Shown here piece after piece: positions 20,742 to 30,161 of a stretch of DNA of 64,000 nucleotides (positions within the stretch are counted from its first letter, which is position 1; each line of letters opens with the position of its first letter). A program made the position numbers and the translations under genes. The DNA comes from Moraxellaceae bacterium (GTDB lineage: Bacteria > Pseudomonadota > Gammaproteobacteria > Pseudomonadales > Moraxellaceae), in NCBI GenBank assembly GCA_030646295.1, contig JAUSND010000003.1:594069-658068 (forward strand), in the 5' to 3' direction. Under the pieces are notes generated by a model, which saw only the letters and a program-made list of their open reading frames with translations, did not search any database and was not told the DNA's origin.

Positions 20742-21659
20742 ATGACGACAGCCCTGTCTCCGGTGCTTGCTGCCCTCGGCAAGATCATTCTCGGCAAGCC
20801 CGAGCAACTCAAGCTGGCGTTTGCCTGTCTGCTGGCCCGTGGCCATCTGCTGATCGAGGATCTGCCCGGCATGGGCAAGACCACTCTGGCCGAGTCACTG
20901 GCCCGTGTACTGGGGCTGTCCTACCAGCGCATCCAGTTTACCAGCGACATGCTTCCGGCCGACATCATCGGGGTGTCCATCTTTAATCCGCAAACCCAGG
21001 ACTTCCACTTCAGGGAAGGTCCCGTGTTTACACAGGTGTTGCTGGCTGACGAGATCAACCGTACAACACCGAAGACACAAAGTGCCCTGCTGGAGGCCAT
21101 GGAAGAACACCAGGTCACTGCGGATGGCGTCACTCGCAAGCTGCCACAGCCTTTCTTTGTGATAGCCACCCAGAATCCGTCGACGCAGATGGGTACGTTT
21201 CCGTTGCCTGAGTCGCAGCTTGACCGTTTCCTGATGCGCATCCAGTTGGGCTATCCCGATGCCAGGGCAGAGCGTGAGCTTCTGGTCGGGGGAGATCGCC
21301 GCCAGTTCCTGACCTCCATCAAGCCCATGGCAACGATCAAGCAGTTGCAGGAGTGGCAGCTGGCTGTCACAAAAATCCATGCCAGTGATGCGGTGCTCGA
21401 CTACATCCAGCGGCTGGTTGCCCATACCCGCACTGCACAGGGTTTTCAGCACGGATTGTCTCCGCGCGGGACGCTGTCGCTGCTGCGTGCGGCACAGGCA
21501 TGGGCACTCCTGTCCGGTCGTGATCACCTGCTGCCGGATGATGTGCAGGCTGTGTTGCCCTCCGTGGCGGAGCATCGTTTGCGTGGTGGCATAGAAGATC
21601 AGGGGCGCACCCACAGTCTGGCGACACAGCTGCTCAAGGCTGTTGATGTCATAGGCTGA
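20742..21659 (+). CDS. MoxR family AAA+ ATPase
   Basis: 305-residue MoxR-type ATPase, thought to act as a chaperone for its operon partners. Walker A is DLPGMGKTTLAESLA at about residues 44-58; Walker B is LLADEINRTTPKTQSALLEAME; sensor 1 is IATQNPSTQMG. The ATG at 20742 is preferred over the upstream TTG (20706) because an AGGA lies before it. First gene of a three-gene operon; one base separates its stop from the DUF58 start. Confidence 0.93.
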   Translation: MTTALSPVLAALGKIILGKPEQLKLAFACLLARGHLLIEDLPGMGKTTLAESLARVLGLSYQRIQFTSDMLPADIIGVSIFNPQTQDFHFREGPVFTQVLLADEINRTTPKTQSALLEAMEEHQVTADGVTRKLPQPFFVIATQNPSTQMGTFPLPESQLDRFLMRIQLGYPDARAERELLVGGDRRQFLTSIKPMATIKQLQEWQLAVTKIHASDAVLDYIQRLVAHTRTAQGFQHGLSPRGTLSLLRAAQAWALLSGRDHLLPDDVQAVLPSVAEHRLRGGIEDQGRTHSLATQLLKAVDVIG

Positions 21660-21660
21660 C

Positions 21661-22623
21661 ATGCGCCTGCCTTTCAGAAGCTTTTTCCAGAAGCGCTGGC
21701 AGCGCTGGCTGGACCGTCGCATTCCGCCAGTGACAGAGGTCACGCTCAACCAGCGCCGCATTTTCATTTTTCTTAGCCGGCAGGGTGCAATGGCCGGTCT
21801 GGTGCTGGTTGCACTTTTTGTGGGCGGCATCAACTATGCAAACAATCTTCTGCTGGGCCTGAGTTTTTTTCTGGGGGGCTTGTTTGTCATCGTCATTCAT
21901 CACACCTATGCCAATCTTTCCGGTCTTCGCATTGCGGCGGTTGTGGCGCGTCCGGCATTTGCAGGCGAGGAGGCAGGGTTCATCCTGCGCCTTGATGATG
22001 TGCGTGGCCGTGACCATGAAAGCCTGCTGATCGAGTGGGAAGGCGCGGTGCTGCCGGTGGATTGGGTGCATGGTGTGATGGAAGTGACCATTCCATTGCC
22101 AACGCAAAAAAGGGGCTGGTTTCGCCCGTCGCGGTTACGGCTGTCCTCCACATATCCGGTCGGTTTCCTGCGAGCATGGACATGGCTGGACATGGACATG
22201 GCATCGATCATTTATCCTCATCCCGAGGCCAGCGAGTTCATGCCCACCGGGCCGGGCCGTGACGGTGAGGGTGAGAAGCAGCGCTCTCGCGGGCATGACG
22301 ATTTCGAGGGACTCAAGACGTTTACTCCCGGCGATCCCGTGGCACATGTATCGTGGAAGCATCTTGCCCGAGGCCAGGGCCTGCTCACCAAGACGTATGC
22401 CAGCGAAGAAACGGGTAGCGATACACTGGACTGGAATGTCTTGCAGGGAGTGCCGATCGAGAGCCGGCTTTCCCGTCTGACCTGGTGGGTATTGATGCTC
22501 TCCCGGCAGAACCGTTCCTTCGGTTTGCGTTTGCCGGGGACAGAGATTGCAGCCGCGACGGGCATTGAGCATCGGGACGAATGCCTGCGTGCCCTTGCAC
22601 TTTTTGGCCGGGAGCGTGGTTGA
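21661..22623 (+). CDS. DUF58 domain membrane protein
   Basis: 320-residue protein with two adjacent membrane spans near residues 40-80 and a cytoplasmic DUF58 domain at about 195-260 (DDFEGLKTFTPGDPVAHVSWKHL is the diagnostic stretch). DUF58 proteins sit between MoxR ATPases and transglutaminase-like proteins and are inferred to be assembly factors. The stop overlaps the next start (TGATG), so the two are translationally coupled. Confidence 0.9.
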   Translation: MRLPFRSFFQKRWQRWLDRRIPPVTEVTLNQRRIFIFLSRQGAMAGLVLVALFVGGINYANNLLLGLSFFLGGLFVIVIHHTYANLSGLRIAAVVARPAFAGEEAGFILRLDDVRGRDHESLLIEWEGAVLPVDWVHGVMEVTIPLPTQKRGWFRPSRLRLSSTYPVGFLRAWTWLDMDMASIIYPHPEASEFMPTGPGRDGEGEKQRSRGHDDFEGLKTFTPGDPVAHVSWKHLARGQGLLTKTYASEETGSDTLDWNVLQGVPIESRLSRLTWWVLMLSRQNRSFGLRLPGTEIAAATGIEHRDECLRALALFGRERG

Positions 22624-24611
22624 TGGGCTCGCTGCGGGTACGTTACTGGCAACTGGCCGCGCTGCTGGCAGTGGTGGCACCGCAATATGACCGGCTGCCC
22701 TTATGGCTGATCGCTGCTGTTCTGCTGGCGTGTGTCTGGCGTCTGCCTGCAGTGGAGCGGCGTGTCGGTGCGCCTGGCGCGATAGTCCGCAGTGTGCTTC
22801 TGGTGGCCGGGCTGGCCGGTGTCTATTACTCGCATCGCACGCTGCTGGGTGCCGAAGGCGGCGTGTCATTCCTCATCATGGGGGCCGCACTCAAGCTGCT
22901 TGAGTCACGCAATGCCCGTGATATCTTTGTGCTGTCCATTCTCGACTTTTTCATTCTGTCGACGGCCTTCCTGTTTTCGCAGTCACTGCTGCTAACGCTG
23001 TATGTCGGTGTGGCACTGGTAGTGATTGTGGCTGCACTGCTGGTGCAGCAGCAGCGCGAAGGCGTCACCGCCCGGCAGACACTATGGCGTGCTGGTGTGA
23101 TGGTGGGACAGGCTGTTCCGCTCATGCTCATCCTGTTTGTATTTTTTCCACGCCTGCCGCCGATCTGGTCGCTTAACCTCACGCAGGGTACCGGCAAGAC
23201 CGGCATGACCGACAACATGAGTCCGGGTGACATTTCCAGCCTCAGTCAATCGTCCGCCCCTGCCTTCCGTGTGGAGTTTGAGGGAGCGGCTCCCCCGCCC
23301 GGAGAGCTTTACTGGCGTGGTCTGGTACTGACGCGTTTTGATGGCAAAACCTGGACACAAAGTGACATGCTTACCGACTATGCCGGTATGGTGGACTGGG
23401 GAGAATACCGGCCCGACTGGTCGCTGGCGCAGGAAGATCCTGCACAGCGTGCCGTGAAGTACCGTGTAACACTGGAGCCAACCGACCAGCCGTGGTTGTT
23501 CGCACTGACATTGCCACGCTCGGCAACCCCCAAGGTTGGTCTGGCACGTGATTATCGACTGCTGTATCGCACGCCGGTTTTTTCGCGGTTCTCCTATGAC
23601 GTGACATCCTATCCGTCCATTCCGCTTGATCCACACGGCTTGCCGCTGCTGATCCAGCGTGAAAGTCTGGTGCTGCCTTCCAGTGGCAACGAGCAGGCGA
23701 GGGAACAGGCCCGTCGCTGGATGAGCGTGCTTGGCAGTCAGGAGCGGTACGTCAGTCATGTCCTCGACTGGTTTCGCAAGGAACCCTTTTATTACACGAT
23801 GGAGCCCCCACCACTGGGTACCAATCGCATCGATGAGTTTCTTTTTGGTACCCGGCGGGGGTTTTGCGAACACTACGCATCGAGCTTCGTTTTCCTGATG
23901 CGTGCGGCGGGCATTCCCGCCCGTGTTGTGGTGGGCTACCAGGGAGGCGAGCGAAGCCCGTTGGGAAATTACTGGCAGGTACGGCAGCTGGATGCCCATG
24001 CCTGGGCGGAGGTCTGGCTGCCAGGCCAGGGCTGGATCAGGGTGGATCCGACGGCAGCCGTGGCTCCCGAGCGTATCGAGCTGGGCGCCCAGCAACTGGC
24101 CAATGATCCCGCCTACTGGGGTGACTCGGGACTCAGTGCCATGCGCTATGGCAATTACCGCATGTTTCGAGGTCTTCGCCAGATGGTGGACTACATCAAC
24201 TATCGCTGGCAAAGCGATGTGCTGGGGTATGACACCGAGGATCAGGATGGACTGATGCAGCGCCTTGTAGGCGACACCAGCATGATCAAGCGGCTTGGGA
24301 TCATGGCGGCCATTCTGGCAACACTGGCCTTTGGCTTGCTGCTGTGGACCATTTACGGACAGCGGCGTCGCGAGCATCCCCTTGATCGGCTCTACAGGCG
24401 CTATTGTGAGCGCCAGGCCCGGAGCGGGATGGCAAGGGAACCCGGCGAGGCGCCAGCCGATTTTGCCCGCCGCATTGCTGCCCGCAAACCGGCCGAGGCC
24501 GCTCGCGCCCGTGAAGTGGCAGCGCTGTACGCATCCCTCAGGTACCGGCCAGACTCGCCGCAGGCGCCTGTATTGACGCGTCGGTTGCAACGGCTGGTGA
24601 CGCTTCGCTAG
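22623..24611 (+). CDS. TgpA-type membrane transglutaminase-like protein
   Basis: 662-residue inner-membrane protein. It has five or six membrane spans in the first 190 residues (DUF3488 region), a periplasmic transglutaminase-like domain, another span at about 560-580 and a cytoplasmic tail (DUF4129-like). The complete triad is visible: Cys415 in RRGFCEHYAS, His459 in LDAHAWAEVW and Asp475 in RVDPTAA. The Pseudomonas counterpart TgpA is reported to be important for viability. The start overlaps the DUF58 stop by one base. Confidence 0.92.
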   Translation: MGSLRVRYWQLAALLAVVAPQYDRLPLWLIAAVLLACVWRLPAVERRVGAPGAIVRSVLLVAGLAGVYYSHRTLLGAEGGVSFLIMGAALKLLESRNARDIFVLSILDFFILSTAFLFSQSLLLTLYVGVALVVIVAALLVQQQREGVTARQTLWRAGVMVGQAVPLMLILFVFFPRLPPIWSLNLTQGTGKTGMTDNMSPGDISSLSQSSAPAFRVEFEGAAPPPGELYWRGLVLTRFDGKTWTQSDMLTDYAGMVDWGEYRPDWSLAQEDPAQRAVKYRVTLEPTDQPWLFALTLPRSATPKVGLARDYRLLYRTPVFSRFSYDVTSYPSIPLDPHGLPLLIQRESLVLPSSGNEQAREQARRWMSVLGSQERYVSHVLDWFRKEPFYYTMEPPPLGTNRIDEFLFGTRRGFCEHYASSFVFLMRAAGIPARVVVGYQGGERSPLGNYWQVRQLDAHAWAEVWLPGQGWIRVDPTAAVAPERIELGAQQLANDPAYWGDSGLSAMRYGNYRMFRGLRQMVDYINYRWQSDVLGYDTEDQDGLMQRLVGDTSMIKRLGIMAAILATLAFGLLLWTIYGQRRREHPLDRLYRRYCERQARSGMAREPGEAPADFARRIAARKPAEAARAREVAALYASLRYRPDSPQAPVLTRRLQRLVTLR

Positions 24612-24639
24612 ACATTGCTAAAAGCTGTGCCTGATTGGC

Positions 24640-24668
24640 TTGAATCCCTCTGCCCGATTAAGTAAGAT
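24640..24668 (+). promoter_or_regulatory. Promoter for tRNA-Val
   Basis: TTGAAT (24640-24645), a 17-base spacer and TAAGAT (24663-24668), followed by the GC-rich discriminator GCGCGCC typical of stable-RNA promoters under stringent control. Confidence 0.5.
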
Positions 24669-24715
24669 GCGCGCCTCGCTGATGTTGGCAACTGCCGGCA
24701 CCAACGAACGGCCCC

Positions 24716-24792
24716 AGGCGCGTAGCTCAGCTGGTTAGAGCACCACCTTGACATGGTGGGGGTCGCTGGTTCGAGTCCAGTCGCGCCTACCA
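24716..24792 (+). tRNA. tRNA-Val(GAC)
   Basis: 77 bases including an encoded CCA. The acceptor stem AGGCGCG/CGCGCCT is perfect. The D arm is GCTCAGCTGGTTAGAGC. The anticodon stem CCACC/GGTGG encloses loop TTGACAT with anticodon GAC (24750-24752). The T arm contains GGTTCGAGTCC. No sign of an integrated element follows it. Confidence 0.96.
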
Positions 24793-24798
24793 AATTTC

Positions 24799-24839
24799 AA
24801 AACCCGCAATGCCTTGTGCACTGCGGGTTTTGTGTTTTT
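24799..24839 (+). terminator. Terminator after tRNA-Val
   Basis: AAAACCCGCA (24799-24808) pairs with TGCGGGTTTT (24822-24831), followed by GTGTTTTT. It ends tRNA-Val transcription and may also serve the convergent lipoprotein gene in reverse. Confidence 0.85.
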
Positions 24840-24867
24840 GGGGTATCGAAAAAATCCAGCAATGCGA

Positions 24868-26220
24868 TTAACTGCCTCGCCGTTCCCTGAATTGTATGAC
24901 CACCGTGTGCAGGTTCTCCGCGCCAGTAAATATCGTCTCTACCCTGGGTGAATGAAATTGCGTTGAGTGCTCGAGATTACGCATCAATTGTTCAATGGCA
25001 GCATTATCAGGTACGCGTGCATCAAGCTTGAATCCCGCTCCGTTGGTGGTGACCGACTGCAGCTCCACGCCTGTGGGCAGCAGCGGATGCAGCCAGGCTT
25101 CAATTACGCCTGTTGGTGTAAGTGACGGCTGTTCCTTTAGGGTGAGCAGGATATTCATGCGATAAGTGCCGTCCGGTTGCTTTTGCAGGCTGCGCACCTC
25201 GTTACGCATAAAGGCAAAGCTCTGCTCAATGGCCACGATCAGTTGGGCAAAGGCGGATTGGGTTTTGCTGTCGATGGACAACATTACGCCATAGCCAACG
25301 GGCTCTACAGTGTGTAGCTGCGTCTGGGGCGGCAGCAGTGGTGTCACAATCGCCTGAACCTCTTGCAGACGGTCAACGGCATTAACATCCGGCATGCCGG
25401 AGGGCAATGACACATCGCTGATGAAGTCGGCCGACCACGGCTGCAGTATTTTCACCTCGCCGGCGGTGTGTGCCGGACTCCAGCGTCGCCACTCATGGGC
25501 AGTGGTCGTGCCAAGCGTGATGCCTTTGCAGATATCTCCGCACCATGTGGTCAGATTCCTTGGCGCCTTGTATTCGGACTGTGCCACCAGATACTTTTTT
25601 TCGTCGCGGGCAAACCTGACCACGCCATGCAGACGATCCTGGCGAGGATTGTTCAGATCGGGGGCATGGTTTTTTTCAAGGCGGTCCCCGCTTATCCAGT
25701 CATTCACGCAGATATAGTGAATGTTCTTTTTCAGTACATGTTCTTTTTCCTGCGGTGCAAAGAAGAGGGACAGGTTTTTTTCGTATTGTTCGTCGGTCAT
25801 GCGTGCAAAGCCACCGCTCCAGCGCAGTTGCGGGGCTTGCATACCCTGAATCTGCCTTTCCGTATAGCTGCCGGCTTTTAATTGCGACAGGCGCCATGTT
25901 TGCAGGGTTTGCGGTGTGAGACCCAGTTTTATGCGGATTTCCTTTTTCGGGTCGCCGGAGAGCGTCATGATTTCCCAGGGAAAGCGGGGTTGCCCATCGG
26001 CAATCACATCGCGGAAGAGGGTGTCTTCAAGGCCTGGTATGCCCGGCTGCGCTTGAGAGGTGGATGCAATGCGGTAGCTGCCACTGATGTCCGGGCATTC
26101 ACCGGACGAGGCGTGCTCCAGTGCGGGCCAGTCATCCGGGTAGTCATTACTGCAGCCGGCAAGCAGGACCACTATCCCTGTCAGCAGGACTCCGGGCAGG
26201 TTAGGCAGTAATTGACGCAT
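24868..26220 (-). CDS. Lipoprotein with two PilN-like C-terminal repeats, unknown function
   Basis: 450 residues. The signal peptide ends in lipobox LLAGC (Cys near residue 23), predicting a lipid anchor. Residues about 40-280 are unrecognised. The C-terminus holds two similar segments, about 285-362 and 367-447, each with PLLP, then T/V-x-L-x-x-V, a glycine turn, a beta strand and a helix (VAIEQSFAF; MRNLEHSTQF). This pattern resembles the ferredoxin-like domain of PilN/GspL pilus assembly proteins. I infer an envelope role. Unusually Trp- and Gln-rich for its neighbours. Not assigned to a named family. Confidence 0.75.
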   Translation of the reverse strand: MRQLLPNLPGVLLTGIVVLLAGCSNDYPDDWPALEHASSGECPDISGSYRIASTSQAQPGIPGLEDTLFRDVIADGQPRFPWEIMTLSGDPKKEIRIKLGLTPQTLQTWRLSQLKAGSYTERQIQGMQAPQLRWSGGFARMTDEQYEKNLSLFFAPQEKEHVLKKNIHYICVNDWISGDRLEKNHAPDLNNPRQDRLHGVVRFARDEKKYLVAQSEYKAPRNLTTWCGDICKGITLGTTTAHEWRRWSPAHTAGEVKILQPWSADFISDVSLPSGMPDVNAVDRLQEVQAIVTPLLPPQTQLHTVEPVGYGVMLSIDSKTQSAFAQLIVAIEQSFAFMRNEVRSLQKQPDGTYRMNILLTLKEQPSLTPTGVIEAWLHPLLPTGVELQSVTTNGAGFKLDARVPDNAAIEQLMRNLEHSTQFHSPRVETIFTGAENLHTVVIQFRERRGS

Positions 26221-26340
26221 GGTTCGGCTCTCAGGTATCAGGCCGTTCCAAGACTACGAAAGTTTTTGCGGCGGCTCCAGTCTCATGAGGGCCATAAGCC
26301 AGTGCCATGACCGACCGGTTACCTGGCGCCTGCCGACCAT

Positions 26341-26378
26341 AAAAAAAACGGGGGCACTTTTGCAGGTGCCCCCGTTTT
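26341..26378 (-). terminator. Terminator of the metal-dependent hydrolase gene
   Basis: AAAACGGGGGCAC (26345-26357) pairs with GTGCCCCCGTTTT (26366-26378) with an eight-base loop. On the minus strand the stem is followed by eight T residues, so it terminates the gene at 26401-27279. Confidence 0.9.
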
Positions 26379-26400
26379 ACATCCCGATGATCAATGCGTA

Positions 26401-27279
26401 TCAGGCCCAGCTTCCCAGCCACTTCTTCTTGGCTTTTTCGACCAGGTCGCGTGCATCGTGGTCCCATGGATGAAAGTCAGGGCTGTAGTACTTGAGGTAG
26501 GCAGGCAGCAGCTTGCGAAAAACGCCGGGCTTGCCAAACATGTAGTTGAAGCCCTTGGCCCACGATTTCACATTGCCCAGTTCGCCGGACTCCTTCATCA
26601 GCTGTACCAGATGAATGCCGGAGAACACCGGGAACAGCACGCTCACGGCCATCATTTCGGTCACACGTACAAACTCGCTGCCTCCGATGGCCTTGTATAC
26701 GTCAAAGGCCACGGCCTTGTGCTCGGACTCTTCAATGGCATGCCAGGCCCAGATCGGAGCCATGCGCGGGTCCATTTCCTCAAGGGCATCGTATTTGAGC
26801 AGAAACTCCTCTGCCATGAGGGCAGTGAAATGCTCAACGGCTACCGTGTGGGCCAGTTGCCGCTCCGGACTTGTGTACTTGCGCAGTACGTTCATGAAAT
26901 CATGGATTTCCCGGTCCAGACGGCCAAGTCCGATACCCCGTTCTTCCAGAAAACCGTTCAGCATCTGGTGTTCCTTGCTGTGGTGCGCCTCCTGTCCAAT
27001 AAAGCCGCGAATGGCCTTCTGCAGTTCGGGGTCCGTGATCTGGTCCTGATAGTGACGGACAGAATCAATAAAGAAGCGTTCGCCTGCCGGGAAGCTGGCG
27101 GAAAGGGCTGCCAGCAGCAGTGTCTTCATGGGGTCGTTGTCCCACCACCACTTGGGCATGTCGGCAGAAAACCCGAAGTCCGGGCGACGAACCTTGGGAA
27201 TCATGCCGGCAGGTGTGGCCACTACAGGTTTCTTGCGACGGCCCCGGGTGAGTCTGGCGATGGGAGCAATGGCTGTCAT
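26401..27279 (-). CDS. PF10118-type putative metal-dependent hydrolase
   Basis: 292-residue helical protein with ferritin-like diiron motifs spaced along it: GQEAHHSKEH, VAVEHFTALMAEEFLL and HAIEESEHKAVAFDVY. These fit the PF10118 family, annotated as predicted metal-dependent hydrolase and frequent in lipid- or hydrocarbon-using proteobacteria. The substrate is unknown. The start at 27279 (MTAIAPIARL) is 89 bases from the divergent AraC regulator, which is the likely controller. No signal peptide. Confidence 0.82.
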   Translation of the reverse strand: MTAIAPIARLTRGRRKKPVVATPAGMIPKVRRPDFGFSADMPKWWWDNDPMKTLLLAALSASFPAGERFFIDSVRHYQDQITDPELQKAIRGFIGQEAHHSKEHQMLNGFLEERGIGLGRLDREIHDFMNVLRKYTSPERQLAHTVAVEHFTALMAEEFLLKYDALEEMDPRMAPIWAWHAIEESEHKAVAFDVYKAIGGSEFVRVTEMMAVSVLFPVFSGIHLVQLMKESGELGNVKSWAKGFNYMFGKPGVFRKLLPAYLKYYSPDFHPWDHDARDLVEKAKKKWLGSWA

Positions 27280-27368
27280 GTCATGTGTCCTTGATGGTTG
27301 TCATGGCAATAAGACTACTTGCCTGGCCGGTTATCCCGTGAGACGCTCCGCGGACATTCCACTTGTCA

Positions 27369-28454
27369 ATGGTGGCCAGTTTGGCGGCTGAACAGTGCGC
27401 ACAAGCACTTGCCCTGACGGCAACGGCATTTCCCCCCTGGGCCCGGCAGCACAATCAGCCGGTGACGTACCCGCGTCTCTTTGTGGAGGTGGCCGGGGAG
27501 CGCTCCATTCCTCCGGCGACGGTGTTGCGGACCGCAGGGCTCAAGCCTGACCTGCTGGATGACCCGGCCGGCCGTATTTCCCTGATTGAGACCTGGCAGA
27601 TATTCGATGCCGTACTCAACCTCACTGGCGATCCTGCCCTGGGCTTTGAGACGGGCCAGCGTTTGCCTCTGACGGCTCATGGCAATCTTGGTTACGCCCT
27701 CATGTGTGCACCCACGGCACGCGAAGCCATCCTGATACTGCAGCGCTTCTGGCATCTGCGTGGTCGCGGCAGTTTGCTTGACGTGCTGGAGGATGAGGAG
27801 GGGCTCACCTTTGAAATCCGCCCCGAGTTACCGATGCCGGAGCTGCTGCAAAACTTCCTGTTCAGCTCGATGCTGGTCAGCATGTACCGGGGCATCTGCT
27901 TTGTCATGGGAGATGCCGGGCTCTCGGCCGAACTCCGGCTGGCTGGCGAAGAGCCTGCGGGTTTCAGGGACTGGCAGAAACAGCTGCCGCCGGTGAGTTT
28001 TGGCATGCACAGTGCGCAGCTCCGTATTCAAGGTGACAAGACAGCACTTGAGCGCCCGTTGCCAACAGCCAATCCTGAAGGGCTTGCCCATGCGATCGCC
28101 ATGTGCGAGCGGGAGAGTGCGCTGATGGGTGGGGGTGGCGACCCCGTGTTGCAACGCACCCGGGCCGCCCTTCAGCCAGGTGAGAACGGTTATCCCGATC
28201 CCGGCACAATTGCAAAGACACTGCACATGACATCGCGCACCTTCCGCCGGCGTTTGCAGGAGCAGGGAAGCAGCTATATGCAGTTGCTGGAGGAGGCTCG
28301 CCGGCGCGACAGCTGCCGCTTGCTCGCAATGCCGGAGCTGGAGGTGCAACGGGTAAGTGAGCTGCTCGGCTATTCGGACCCGGCAAATTTCACGCGTGCC
28401 TTCAGGCAGTGGATGGGAAAGTCTCCCAGGGCATGGCGCATGGCGGGCCAATAA
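27369..28454 (+). CDS. AraC family regulator (OruR-like)
   Basis: 361 residues: an N-terminal arabinose-binding-like domain of the OruR/ArgR type (YPRLFVEVAGERSIPPATVLR to about 200) and a C-terminal AraC HTH with two helix-turn-helix units (TIAKTLHMTSRTFRRRLQEQG; VSELLGYSDPANFTRAFRQWMG). ATG 27369 is chosen over TTG 27363 in the same frame. Divergent from the PF10118 gene, suggesting it regulates that gene in response to a small molecule, probably a fatty acid-like ligand (inference). Confidence 0.88.
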   Translation: MVASLAAEQCAQALALTATAFPPWARQHNQPVTYPRLFVEVAGERSIPPATVLRTAGLKPDLLDDPAGRISLIETWQIFDAVLNLTGDPALGFETGQRLPLTAHGNLGYALMCAPTAREAILILQRFWHLRGRGSLLDVLEDEEGLTFEIRPELPMPELLQNFLFSSMLVSMYRGICFVMGDAGLSAELRLAGEEPAGFRDWQKQLPPVSFGMHSAQLRIQGDKTALERPLPTANPEGLAHAIAMCERESALMGGGGDPVLQRTRAALQPGENGYPDPGTIAKTLHMTSRTFRRRLQEQGSSYMQLLEEARRRDSCRLLAMPELEVQRVSELLGYSDPANFTRAFRQWMGKSPRAWRMAGQ

Positions 28455-28671
28455 TTGCTGGCCTGACTTTATGGTCTGTCGGCTTCGGCTCGTTCCGGTA
28501 CAAAAATATGTCTGTGCGTAACCGGTCATCATGCGGTACTGCCAGCACCATCAGTCGCTGACGAACTGCAACAAAGTGCTCTTACAAGGCGCATTGGGGT
28601 CATGGCATGATGCTGAAAGTGTCAACCAAGTCACTAAATCTGTAATTTCAGATAAACAGGCGAAATCCTGC

Positions 28672-29991
28672 ATGAGTCAGCAGCCAGCAATTCTTGTTGT
28701 AGATGATCAGTCCAGCAATCTGGTCGCACTGGAAGCCATTTTTGATGGCGAGCCGATTGATCTTGTAAAGGCATCATCGGGTCAGGAAGCCCTGAAGCTG
28801 TTGCTGCAACGTGATTTTGCCCTTGTCCTGCTCGATGTCCAGATGCCCGATCTTGATGGCTTTGAAGTGGCCGAGATCATGCGCAGCAATGCACGTACCG
28901 AAAATGTTCCCATCATTTTCCTGACGGCCATCAGCAAGGAGCAGCGCTATATTTTTCGTGGTTATGAATCAGGTGCAGTTGACTACCTGTTCAAGCCAAT
29001 CGAGCCAGAGATCCTGCGCAGCAAGGTGCGGGTATTTCTGGAGCTGGACAGAAAGACACGTAATCTTCGCGATAGCCTTCGTCTGTTGCAGCAGGAACGT
29101 GATCATAACCAGATGCTGTTGCGTTCGCTGGGTGAGGGGTTGTTGGGCATCACGCAAAGCGGCAATGTCTTTTATGCCAATCCTTCGGCAGAGCAAATGC
29201 TGGGCCGCCCCCTTAATGAAATCATTGGCTCCAGGCTTAACGACATATTCCTGCTGTTTGACGATGCAGGGGAGCAGACGGAATGGGCACTGACTGAATT
29301 GCTGAATGCCTGTGGCCGGGGAGAAAGCCTGCAGCGGGATGATCTTTTCTTGCGCCGGGATGATGACGAAGTTGCTGTCGAGATTACGGCCAATCCGCTT
29401 CAGCCGACAGGGCCCGGAATTACTCCGCATGGTGTAGTGGTGGTCTTTCGTGATGTTTCGTCGCGCCGTCATCGCGAGAAAGCACTGGTCCAGAAAAGCC
29501 AGCTCGACAGTCTGACAGGGCTCTACAATCGTGCAGAGTTCGAGTTGTTGCTGCGTTCACGCATTGCCGATGCCAATCGCAACCAGACCAGTGTCGCAGT
29601 GCTTTATCTTGATCTGGACCGGTTCAAGACGATAAACGATACCTGTGGCCACCACGTTGGTGACCTCGTGCTGAAAACGGCGGCGACGCGTCTCAAGGAA
29701 GGTACACGTGATTCTGATCTGGTCGCCAGGCTTGGGGGTGACGAGTTCGTTATTGTGCTGGCCAGCAGCGAGCCGAGGCGTGCCGCCAGCCTGGTGTCGG
29801 GAAAGATCCTGCAATCGTTTGCCCGGGTATCTGATATCGAAGGCACCAAGATCCAGATCAGTACCAGTATCGGCATTGCCATCTACCCCGATGACTCAAC
29901 CAATCCGGATGAATTGCTGAAGTGTGCCGACAAGGCCATGTACCAGGCCAAGGCCTCCGGGCGTAGCAACTACCGTTATTACCGTGGTTGA
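28672..29991 (+). CDS. Response regulator with PAS and GGDEF domains (diguanylate cyclase)
   Basis: 439 residues. The receiver domain (about 1-120) has phospho-acceptor Asp55 in LLDVQMPDLDGF and the lysine in FKPI. A PAS domain spans about 145-265, and GGDEF about 285-439. The active-site motif LGGDEF (355-359) is intact, and the inhibitory I-site RDSD (346-349) is five residues upstream, so the enzyme should make c-di-GMP and be product-inhibited. No partner histidine kinase is adjacent. ATG 28672 is preferred over an in-frame ATG 141 bases upstream, because the receiver fold starts immediately (PAILVVDDQ). Confidence 0.92.
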   Translation: MSQQPAILVVDDQSSNLVALEAIFDGEPIDLVKASSGQEALKLLLQRDFALVLLDVQMPDLDGFEVAEIMRSNARTENVPIIFLTAISKEQRYIFRGYESGAVDYLFKPIEPEILRSKVRVFLELDRKTRNLRDSLRLLQQERDHNQMLLRSLGEGLLGITQSGNVFYANPSAEQMLGRPLNEIIGSRLNDIFLLFDDAGEQTEWALTELLNACGRGESLQRDDLFLRRDDDEVAVEITANPLQPTGPGITPHGVVVVFRDVSSRRHREKALVQKSQLDSLTGLYNRAEFELLLRSRIADANRNQTSVAVLYLDLDRFKTINDTCGHHVGDLVLKTAATRLKEGTRDSDLVARLGGDEFVIVLASSEPRRAASLVSGKILQSFARVSDIEGTKIQISTSIGIAIYPDDSTNPDELLKCADKAMYQAKASGRSNYRYYRG

Positions 29992-30161
29992 CCTTCCGGG
30001 AAGAGGGTAAATCCTGTTATTGATATAACATAACGCGGTCAGTAATTGTCCTGTCGATGTCCCGGATTGTCCTTATGTTCCTTTCGCCCCTGCGTACACT
30101 TTGATTACACAAAGGCAGCAAAAAAAGCCTTAAAGAAAAATAATCACGAGGGGTCATACAC

